From Planctomycetaceae bacterium (GTDB lineage: Bacteria > Planctomycetota > Planctomycetia > Planctomycetales > Planctomycetaceae), in contig JAHBXV010000002.1 of the NCBI GenBank assembly GCA_019636285.1, positions 186,001-250,000 of the forward strand: a DNA stretch of 64,000 nucleotides, in the 5' to 3' direction. The notes below the pieces were generated by a model. It saw only the letters and a program-made list of their open reading frames with translations, searched no databases and was not told the DNA's origin. Positions 29,499-38,800 of this stretch are shown here, one piece after another (within the stretch, counting starts at the first letter, position 1; the number at the start of each line of letters is the position of its first letter). The position numbers were made by a program, and so were the translations under genes.

Positions 29499-31226
29499 TC
29501 AGAGGACATCGCTTTGCGACGAGACCAGCTTCTCCGAAAAGACGGCGTCGGTTTCCTCGACGATCCGGGCCAGATCGTCAAGGCGGGCATGATCGGTAAT
29601 CAGGAACGGGTGTTTGTACTGTTCCAGAGTTCCGCCGCTGCGTGCGAGCTGGAGCAAGTCCCATGCGCGCCAGGTTCCCGACGGCAGCACATCGAGATGC
29701 AGCGGCTCGAAGAGCGTTTCGTGCCGTTTGCGTTTGTAGAGATAGTTCTGCTCGCCCATGGCTCGGTCGATGGCGATGGCGAGATCGGCGCGTTGTTCGA
29801 CGGACAGTGTGTTCGACGATTCAATCAGCAGACGATAAGCCGTCTGCTCGTGCGCACGAGGGGGAACGAGTGAAAAATCGCCCAGGGGGATCCCGGTGGC
29901 GATCGCGGCTTCGCGCACGGCGGAGACGACCTGATTCTCGGTCAGTTTCTCGCCAAAGACATCGGACACCCGGCTCCCCTTGTGCAGGAACTCGACGATG
30001 GGTGTCTTCTCGTGCCAGTCGATGACCCGCACGACGTCATGAATGTTGTATCGATACAGGCCGCTGGTGGTGGTCAGCAGGATGTAGTACTCCTTGCCGG
30101 TCTCCAGATCCGCGGCTTCGAGGATCGTTGGCGAAGGAGAATCCATTTCGGCGACGGGGATGAATTCGAAGAAAGCGCTCGTTACGTCGAGAATCCCGCC
30201 GGGCGTTCCGTCTTCCTTGGGAATGCTCATCCGGGTTTCGCTGGCAATCAATCCAATATCTCGCCGAGGAACATCGCCGAACAGATCGGTGATCTGGTCG
30301 AGATAGGCCCGCGCGGGACCACCCAGCCAGCAGGCAATCAGGCCCATGCCTGGCCAGATATCCTTCGGGTCAAGTCGGCAGGTCCTTTCAACGATCTTTT
30401 CGAGTTCGGCTGCCCGTTTGGGATCGGCCGGCAGATTGCGTTTCAACCACGATCGAAGCGAATAGGGGAATTTCAGATCTGACGAGTACCCTCCGTTGCG
30501 GACCTCGCGAATCAGTTGTTCGGCGTGTTCCGTTCCGAACCGGGCGAAATGCAGCAGGATGCCGGGGTTGGGGGCCACGCACATCCCCAGGTTGCGATGC
30601 AACGCCACGCGCCAGTTGAGGTAGCCGCGGGTCTGGGCATCGGCCCAGTTGGCGGCGTTGGCAGGCAGGCAGTAGCTGCGCTGAACGATCCCCGGGTTCA
30701 TGCTCGCGGTGAGACCGCTGAGGCTGCCGCACGGGATACCGGCCTCGGTCTTGAACTCGCTGACGACTCCGCCGAATCCGACCTTGGCCTGCAGGAACAG
30801 GTGTGGATACTTCTCGAAGACCTGCAATCCCCACATCGACCAGCCGCGGCGGTAGTCATCCAGATACTGTTTGGTGACCGGAATGAATTTGCGCGTGCTG
30901 GTCGTTCCGCTCGTCAGCGAGAACATCACGACCTGCTCGTCGCGAAACATCGCTGAGACTTCACCGCGTTTCACCCGCTCGATGTACGGCAAATAGTCGT
31001 CGTACTCCGAGATGGGCATCCGTCGCTGGAAGTCGGCGAGCGTGTGGAGTTCGCGGAATCCGTGATCCTGCCCGAAAGCCGAATCGCCGTGCTGGCGCAG
31101 CAGTCTCGACAGCAACTGGTGCTGGACCTCGCGCGGCTGCATGGTCGCGTGATGAAAGGCCAGGCGTTCTTTCGCGACCTTGCGGGCGAGAAATCGGCCG
31201 ACCAGCGAGACGAGGGAATTGAGCAT
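29499..31226 (-). CDS. GH3 family adenylate-forming enzyme
   Basis: About 575 residues from the ATG at 31226, which has GAGG about 8 bp upstream; the open frame continues 27 codons further. The protein matches the GH3 family, best known in plants for joining amino acids to auxin or jasmonate through an acyl adenylate. The phosphate-binding loop is FSLTSGTTSTRKFIPVT, followed by the family blocks EAGIPCGSLSGLT, FFEFIPVAEMDSP and YYILLTTTSGLYRYNIHDVVRV. The C-terminal domain begins around DVFGEKLTENQVV. In this locus it could activate a fatty or polyketide acid, or attach an amine to it. It belongs to the leftward transcription unit with the reductase, PPTase and megasynthase. Confidence 0.88.
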   Translation of the reverse strand: MLNSLVSLVGRFLARKVAKERLAFHHATMQPREVQHQLLSRLLRQHGDSAFGQDHGFRELHTLADFQRRMPISEYDDYLPYIERVKRGEVSAMFRDEQVVMFSLTSGTTSTRKFIPVTKQYLDDYRRGWSMWGLQVFEKYPHLFLQAKVGFGGVVSEFKTEAGIPCGSLSGLTASMNPGIVQRSYCLPANAANWADAQTRGYLNWRVALHRNLGMCVAPNPGILLHFARFGTEHAEQLIREVRNGGYSSDLKFPYSLRSWLKRNLPADPKRAAELEKIVERTCRLDPKDIWPGMGLIACWLGGPARAYLDQITDLFGDVPRRDIGLIASETRMSIPKEDGTPGGILDVTSAFFEFIPVAEMDSPSPTILEAADLETGKEYYILLTTTSGLYRYNIHDVVRVIDWHEKTPIVEFLHKGSRVSDVFGEKLTENQVVSAVREAAIATGIPLGDFSLVPPRAHEQTAYRLLIESSNTLSVEQRADLAIAIDRAMGEQNYLYKRKRHETLFEPLHLDVLPSGTWRAWDLLQLARSGGTLEQYKHPFLITDHARLDDLARIVEETDAVFSEKLVSSQSDVL

Positions 31227-31281
31227 CGATGACCTCGATGAATAACCGTTCGACACGGTGGTTCGAGTTTCAGGACAGCGG

Positions 31282-32046
31282 CTAAACGTGAACGGCGGCT
31301 CCGCCATCGACGATCAGCGTCTGTCCCTGCACGAGATCCGAAAGCGGACTGCACAGGAACAGAACGGCATCAGCCACATCGGTCGCCTCGAGCTGGCGTT
31401 CGCCCGTCATCGTCTTGTAAGAGCGCGCGTCAAACATCTGCTGGGCGCCAGGAAGAAGTCGCGTGGAGTCGGTCGGCACCAGGCCCGCCTGCACGACGTT
31501 GAAATTCATGCCCTGATCGCCGAATTCGAGCGCCATATGCCGAACGAGACTTTCGAGCGCCGCCTTCGAACTGCCGATCAACCCGTACATGGGGAGCGCC
31601 ATGTGCGAACCATGGCTGGAGATGGCGACAACTTTGGCACGGTCGCGTGCCCGTTCCAGCAGCGGATGAGCCGCCTGCACTAGGAACAAGAGGGCCCGAA
31701 CATTCGTGTTCATGGTGGCTTCGAAGTTGCGCGGCGTCGCGGCGAGCAGTGGACGGAAGCCGCCGGAAGCCGCGTTGCTGACGAGAATGTCGAGCCGGCC
31801 GAACGTTTCGCCCACGAACTCCATCATTGACTGGACGTCGGGCTGCTCGCTGACATCGGCTCGAACGACGGCCACGCGGCGACCCATCTCGGCAATTCGT
31901 TCAGCCGTGCGATCGGCTTCATCGCGAGACGAGACGTAGTTCAGAACAATATCCGCTCCGGCTTCGGCCAGGCGGAGAGCGGTCGCACGACCGATGCCCC
32001 GCGAACCACCGGTGACCAGAGCAATTTTGTCATGCAGAGAAATCAT
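31282..32046 (-). CDS. SDR family enoyl-ACP reductase, FabL-like
   Basis: A 254-residue NAD(P)-dependent short-chain dehydrogenase. The nucleotide-binding motif is VTGGSRGIGRATALRLAEAG and the C-terminal block is LVQGQTLIVDGGAAVHV. The catalytic pattern is Y-x6-K (YGLIGSSK) rather than the usual Y-x3-K. That spacing is characteristic of enoyl-ACP reductases of the FabI and FabL type, and the surrounding SKAALESLVRHMALE resembles B. subtilis FabL. It probably reduces enoyl-thioesters made by the adjacent megasynthase, which has KR and DH but no enoyl reductase domain. It ends 55 bp before the GH3 start and begins 12 bp after the PPTase stop codon. Confidence 0.8.
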   Translation of the reverse strand: MISLHDKIALVTGGSRGIGRATALRLAEAGADIVLNYVSSRDEADRTAERIAEMGRRVAVVRADVSEQPDVQSMMEFVGETFGRLDILVSNAASGGFRPLLAATPRNFEATMNTNVRALLFLVQAAHPLLERARDRAKVVAISSHGSHMALPMYGLIGSSKAALESLVRHMALEFGDQGMNFNVVQAGLVPTDSTRLLPGAQQMFDARSYKTMTGERQLEATDVADAVLFLCSPLSDLVQGQTLIVDGGAAVHV

Positions 32047-32058
32047 CGGTGAGAGTCC

Positions 32059-32835
32059 TTAGCAGGAGTGTGCAAGTCCGACGCAGGTACCAGCCATTTG
32101 GTCCATCCGTTGGGACGCATGAGCTGGCCACCGGGAAATGGTTGTTGTCCAACAATTGCCGCCCAGTCGTAACGCGGCGAGCCAGCCGCCGGATGGCAGG
32201 TTGACGGTGACGCACGTCTCGACGGTCAATTCGTTATCGCGAAATCGACATTGCGGCAGTCCCTGATCCGAGTTGGCCAGCAAGACTTCGTAGCGGGCCG
32301 GCCGGAAGGGTTCGCCATGGTTGAGGGCTTTGTACAGGGCCTCTTTCAGCGACCAGACTTTGGCGAAGTCGGCTTCTGTTCGTCCCAGGAGTTGTTCGCG
32401 TTCGCGTGATGTCGACCAGCAGCGAACGGCCTTCGCCGCGGCACCGGGGTCATCGACAAGATCAATTCCAACGCGAGTCTCACGATCAACACTGAATGCC
32501 ATCGCCAGTTGGGAGTTCGTATGTGCCAGTGATATTCGCCAGGGAACAAGCCGACCTCGAAAATAGAGCCTGGGCTGAGTCCCGCGACCGAGGCCATTAC
32601 GTGTCACAATCCGCAGGTCACCGGGATCGATGTCGGCCCGGTTCATCATCAGACGCGGGTACAGTCGTGAAAGCAGAAAGTATCGTCCCAATGTCCAGAG
32701 CTCGCGCCGTGCGACATCCGCGAAATGGGGATCGTCGAGATCGCGAACCGCGAACTGGCAATTCGAGGCCAGTTCGTCGCGAAGTTCGTCAATCGTGGCG
32801 ACCGCCCATTCCAGCGGTTGGGGCAGACCAATCAC
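32059..32835 (-). CDS. 4'-phosphopantetheinyl transferase, Sfp type
   Basis: A 258-residue enzyme that transfers phosphopantetheine from CoA to serine of carrier domains. The magnesium and CoA motifs are visible as VGIDLVDD and FAKVWSLKEALYKALNHG. Its start codon overlaps the stop of the 3277-residue megasynthase by 4 bp, so both are likely translated together, and it is the obvious candidate for activating the three ACP domains there. It may also serve the second megasynthase and the free ACPs of the locus. The N-terminal half is less conserved, as is usual for Sfp/HetI-type transferases. Confidence 0.92.
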   Translation of the reverse strand: MIGLPQPLEWAVATIDELRDELASNCQFAVRDLDDPHFADVARRELWTLGRYFLLSRLYPRLMMNRADIDPGDLRIVTRNGLGRGTQPRLYFRGRLVPWRISLAHTNSQLAMAFSVDRETRVGIDLVDDPGAAAKAVRCWSTSREREQLLGRTEADFAKVWSLKEALYKALNHGEPFRPARYEVLLANSDQGLPQCRFRDNELTVETCVTVNLPSGGWLAALRLGGNCWTTTISRWPAHASQRMDQMAGTCVGLAHSC

Positions 32836-35800
32836 CGCTTCACTTCCCCTTTGACGACACTCCGGTAGCTGCGAACCTGATAAATCGGCGATCCGCTCGA
32901 GTCACACAGCAGCAAGTCACAGGTTGACCCCGTCTCGTCGCTGTCGCCTGGCCAAAGTCGGACCGTGAGTGCTTCGCCCGGGCGAGGCAGCTCGGTTCGC
33001 AGAACAAGCAATTCGTCGAAGGCGAGCGGCAATTCGACCCGGCCATCGTTATAGATCCACGCATCGACGCCCCCGGCCACGAAGCAGGCATCCAGGACGC
33101 CGGGATGAGTGACGAGGTCGGCCTGGGCATTCGGAGCCAGCAGAGTTTCAATCGGAGTCGGGGCGATGTGTCCCCAGCCAGCCGTACGCCGCAGGCACAA
33201 TTCCGTCAGGCAGCGGAATGGGCCACCGTGATACATGGGTGCCCCGCCGTCCGGATAGTTCATCGGCCCGAACTTGGCGGTCGGCGCATCCATGGTGAGT
33301 AGTTCGGCCCGGGCACGCTCGATGCGATCGAGCCGCGCGGTCGCCAGCACGACTTCTCCGCCATCCACGTCGATAAGTTTGGCATCCCAACCGCTGTCGG
33401 CTTTAACCGCCACCACCTGCACGCGCCGCGGCAAGGCTGCCTGGAAGTGAAGTGAGTGACGGATGACGAAATCGCGAATCCGCGGAACAGTCGTCCCTGG
33501 GATGACCGCGCGCAATGCTTCCGAGAAAATCTCGATCATCGCGACGGCAGGAAGGAGCGGACGATCGTTAAACCGGTGTTCGGCCAGCAGTGGTTCGGTC
33601 CGCGGCTCGATTCTCAGTTCGGCCTCCCAACGATCTGCCTGACGTGTACACGCCTCAACCGGGAAGACCATCTGCGGAAGCGACTCGCTCTCGTGTCTGG
33701 CCGACTCGATGACGGCGGCGGGCTCCGTTGCGACAGACGTTGCCGCGGGAACAGCCTGAGTTCCTGCGGCAGAGACAATCTTGAAACCTTGAACATCCAG
33801 CAGCGGTTCTCCGGAGCGTGTTCGCAGTCCGAAGTTGAAGACGAGATGCTGATCCGCCTGCTCGACCGCTTCTCCCGTAACCACGCACGAGTCACTGTCA
33901 GCGGTCGGACGATAAACGGTGAGTTCGCGAAGCTGCTGCGGAAGGTGCAACCGTCCCAATGTCAGCGAGGCCCAGCGATCGCAGGCGATGTAGCAGGCAT
34001 CGAGGACGGCCGGAGCCAGTCGCCAACGACTTCCGGTCCGCTGACCGGAGAAACCGCCGCTTGACGGGGGCTCGATCGTCCCTTCGAACCGGCTCTCCTT
34101 CCGAGAAATATCGATCAGGCCGCGAATCGATGGTCCAGTATAGACGCTGCCGTACTTGGGCTCGCCAATCTGCTGCCAGGTATCCGCGTAATCCACCGCT
34201 TGTCGCGGCGTGCCAAGTTCCTTCACCTTTTCGGACGGAGTGCGATTGGCCGCCGGCGCGAGTTCCGCGCGGACCAGGAGTCGGTTGTTTTCGAGAAGAA
34301 CACCCTTGCGGTTCCGGAACGGTGCGACCAACTCGCCAATGTACCGATTGCCTTCACGTCGGACCCGGGCTGTCACCCGTTCGGGATGGCCCGAGAAGAA
34401 TCGCAGGCCGTTCACCACCTCGATATGGCTCATCGTGATGCCGGCGAGATCCGGCCGGAGAACTCCCAGCGTTTCGGCCAGCAGTTCCATGCCGAAGGCC
34501 ATCGGCAGGATGGGGGCATCGCGGTGTTGATGGTCGTACAGGAACGGGTCGGCTGACGGATCGAGCCGTGCTTCGACCCATGCTCGTTCACCGGCGACAT
34601 AGTCCACGATGGTATCGAGCAGTGGACTCTGATTCGTCCGATCCTGCGCGGCCACGAAGTCGTCCCAGACCGCGCGATCGGGGAGGGTCTTATCCAAATC
34701 GAGGCCATCCGGCTTGTCGATGATCAGAATTTCCGGCTCCGGATTCGTCGCCAGCAATTCTTCCAACAGGAACGCAGCTCCTTCGAGCGGCGGCATGAAT
34801 CCCATACCACCGGCCGCCAGCGCGAGCTTACTTTCCGGGCGAGCAGCCATGCCGACTTCATCCCACGGCGGCCAGTGAACCGCGATGGTGCGACAGTCGG
34901 GGCGGCGTCGGCCAAGGTCGTTGCAGAACTTGGCGAGGGCGTCCGATGCCGCCGAGTAATCGGCTTGTCCCAATCCGCCAAATCGTCCGCTCGTGGAGCC
35001 GAAGCCGACGAAGTAACGGACCGGATCGTGTTCCAGCACATCGGCCAGATGCCGTGCCCCATCCACCTTCACGGCGAATGTCTTACGGACCATACCAGCC
35101 TGCTTGCGATCGAACCGGCACGCGGCCTCAACGCCGGCCCCGTGAATGACGCCTTCGATCGGTGCACCGAGTGCGCGGATCGCGGACATCGTCTCTTCGA
35201 CCGAACGACGACTGGCGACATCACAAGAATGATAAGTCACCTTCATTCCAGCCTGGCGCATCGTCCGCAGCGTCTTTTCGACTTCCAGTCCGCGTTCGAT
35301 GCGGTTCCACGCTTCGAGAGGAACTTCACCGCGTTCGCGAGCTTCAGCCATCACCGTGCGGCGAATGGTCTTCAGCTCGTCTGCCGATGCCGTTGTCCAG
35401 GCAGGATCAAATTCCGGCAACGGCGATGAGCCAACAAGGTGCAGGTGGACGCCGAATCGCAGCCCCAGTTCCCGGGCGACGACAGCCGTCACGCCGCGAG
35501 CCCCACCGGTGATGACCCAGGCGCTTCCGGCCGTTGGTCCCTGAGCAATGTCAGCCGAGGCTGGCACCGGGAGACCCGCGAGACGGAAACGCTGGCCGCG
35601 AGAGTAGGCGACTTCGCACAATTCAAAAGGTTGATTCAATTCCGCTCGCAACTGGGCCATCACCCGATGCGGTTGCTCATCGACCGGAAAGTCGACGACA
35701 CGGGCGGGAAGGCCGCCGAACTCGCGTCGCAACGCCTTCCAGAACCCCGTATGCGAACCGCCATCGGCACCGACCGGACTGCCAGACAGCCCGAAGTCGC

Positions 35801-38800
35801 CACCCATGAACGTGAGGGCCGTCATCGTGGCTCGATCGGCAAGTCCAGAAGCCGCGACATGTTGAGCCCACAACTGCAAAAGTCGGAACACCGGAACGAA
35901 ACGCTCTGCGTGATCGCTCGCGGGAAGTTCCTGGCTCGAACGGGGTGCCACAACAAACAGGTGCTGGATCGGCGCCCCGGTTGTCAGAGCGTTAAAGGCA
36001 TTTTCGGTAGCGGCCAGATCGCCGTTCCAGTTCAGATGCTCAACTTCGATGCCATCCTTCCGCAGCGCGACAATCAACTCCTCGGCGATTTGGCCCTGTC
36101 CATGGACCAGCGTCCGACCGGTGATGGTGAAACGGTTGGCACTCTGGTCATCGCCAGTCACCTTCTCCCCAGCGGTCGGAAGGGGACGCAGAATGACGCG
36201 ACGCATGACGCGATCGGCAACCGGCGGCAAGCCTTTGAGCGGATTCGCGGCTTCCCGCTGCGGCGACACCGAAACAGTCGTGGCGCGGTTCGTCGCTGGA
36301 GTCGCACCGGTCGCTCCGCCGTCTGTCTTCCCTTGGAAGAAACTGGACAGAGGAATCGTCGAGTACTGGTCGGCCACTTCGCGAGGAGTCGGCCCTGGCG
36401 TGATGCGGACCTGAGAGACCTCGGGCCGCATCACGACGCTGATCTGGTTGTCGACGCGACGGATGGTGTTCATCGTCGGATGTGCGGTGATCCGCTGACG
36501 ACGGCCGTCGAACTGGTCTCGCAGCAGAACCTCCGCCGATTGCGACGAGATGCCGTCGTTTTCGTACTTCTTCAAGAGATCCTGCAATCGTTCCAGACGA
36601 TGGACCGAGTGCGGCGGCGTCGGATGAGTCGGCTTCAGCAGCAGCGCGTGATTGGTGCCGATGAGGCGGGTGAGGTTCTCACGCACGATCATTTCATCCC
36701 GATCGTATTCGATGTAGCACAGCGAATCGGTCGGGTAGTGGCTGAGGCAGACGCTCCAGGCGCCGTTACGGCGGGCGTCACGCAGAATAGCGATCGCTTC
36801 CGGAATGGTCGCGGCATGCTGCAGCATCCGCTTCACCAGAACCGGGTGAATGTCGCCTTGCGCGGTCACGTCACGCGGGGCCCGATCGAGCAACAATGTG
36901 CTACTAACGGACAGGCCCTTCTCGTTCGTTCCGTTGATCCCGGCGAGTTGGCCCGAGACGCTGAACGAAACGTGGCGGTATCCCTGACTCGGCTGGCGGA
37001 ACTGCACAATTCGCCGCAGGCTGTCGGCCAGACTCAACGCCAGCGACGAATCTTCGTTCGCCGCGTGGATCAGCCGGTTGCGCCCGTTGGCACGGCTGGT
37101 TACCGCGAAGTGAACACAGCCGGGCACATAGTCCTCACACAGTCCCAGGTTGTGAGCCACCAGAAAATCGAGCGGAAGCTCGGCACCGTCGGCAATGCCG
37201 CGAAGTTCGGCCAGTTCGAGTTCGCCGAAGTAACGGGTGGGCTCATGCAGAGCCTGGTCGAGTTCCGGCATGTTGGTCAGTCGGCTGCCGTACCGGGAAA
37301 TCTGGCTTTCCAGAATCCGGCGGATGGCGTCCCGCTGATGTTTACCGTGGGCCAGACCCAACTCGTACGGATCGCCGCCGCAGACCAGCCGCGTGACGAG
37401 TTCTGAGGTGGATTCGGCAAATGGCTCGTCCGGTTCCGCAGTCAGCGTCGCGACCGAGGTGACCACCTCCGGAGCCTGTTGAGTTGATTCGTCCTGCGAA
37501 GCCTGCGCGGCGACTGGTGCCACTGGAGCTTGAGGAGTCGAAGCAATTCGTTCGGTGGTCAGGAAGTCGATGATGTGTCCCAGCGACGGGAACTGATCGA
37601 GCGACAAGTCGCTGACTTCGTCCGCCAGCCAGTTCAATTCGAACTTCTGGGCACACTCGCCCAGCATCTGGGCTTTCTTGATGCTGTCGATGCCGAGGTC
37701 GGCTTCGAGATCGGCATCCAGCTCGATCATCTCGGCAGGGTAGCCCGTCTGATCGACGATGTAATCTGTGACGAACGCCTGCAACTCGGCACGACTTGGC
37801 AACTGGCCGCGTGAACTCGCCACGGGTGCCGAGGCCGCGACTGCAACGACCGGTTCGGCAATCGGAATCGCAGCCGGAGCGACCGTGGGGACCGGTGTCG
37901 GTGTTGATCCCGCACGTTCCGTCGTCAGGAAGTCGATGATGTGTCCCAGCGACGGGAATTGATCCAGCGACAGATCGCTGACTTCGTCGGCCAGCCAGTT
38001 CAGTTCGAACTTCTGGGCACACTCGCCAAGCATCTGGGCTTTCTTGATGCTGTCGATGCCGAGGTCGGCTTCCAGATCGGCATCCAGTTCGATCATTTCG
38101 GCTGGATAGCCCGTCTGGTCGACAATGTATTCGGTGACGAACGCTTGCAGTTCCGCCCGGTTCGGGAGCTTGCCGCGTGAACTCGCGACAGGTGCCGGGG
38201 CAGCAGCCACGGGCTCCGTGATAGGAGCGACAGCCGAGGCGGTAACTGGAGCGGCGGCCGGTGCTGCTCCAGTGCGTTCCGTGGTCAGGAAGTCGATGAT
38301 GTGCCCCAGCGACGGGAACTGGTCGAGCGACAGGTCGCTCACTTCGTCCGCGAGCCAGTTCAGTTCGAACTTCTGGGCACACTCTCCTAGCATCTGGGCT
38401 TTCTTGATGCTGTCGATGCCAAGGTCGGCTTCCAGATCGGCATCCAGTTCGATCATTTCGGCCGGATAACCCGTCTGATCGACGATGTATTCGGTGACGA
38501 ACGCCGTCAGTTCCGCGCGGTTCGGCAGTTTGCCGCGCGAACTCGCGACAGGTGTCGGGGCAGCCGCCAAAGCGACGGGTTCTTCGACCTTCGGAGTCGA
38601 GGCGGTCACGAAGGGAACCACGGCTGGTTCCGGCTCCGGACTGCCGACGGCGCGTTGCCGGTTCTGATCCTTGCGACGCTGGGTCGCGTCGAAGTGCAGA
38701 ATCCGGGAAGAAGGATCAGACACAGGCGATGCTTTCTCTGTGACAGCAAGAACGGTATTCGGGGCACTTGCGGGCGGAGTCAAGACGCCGCGCTGTGCAA

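Noticed and set aside
35439-37406. 655-residue plus-strand frame opposite the KR/C45 region of the first megasynthase
   Set aside because: High-GC mirror frame with no family features; the coding strand is fixed by the domain motifs.
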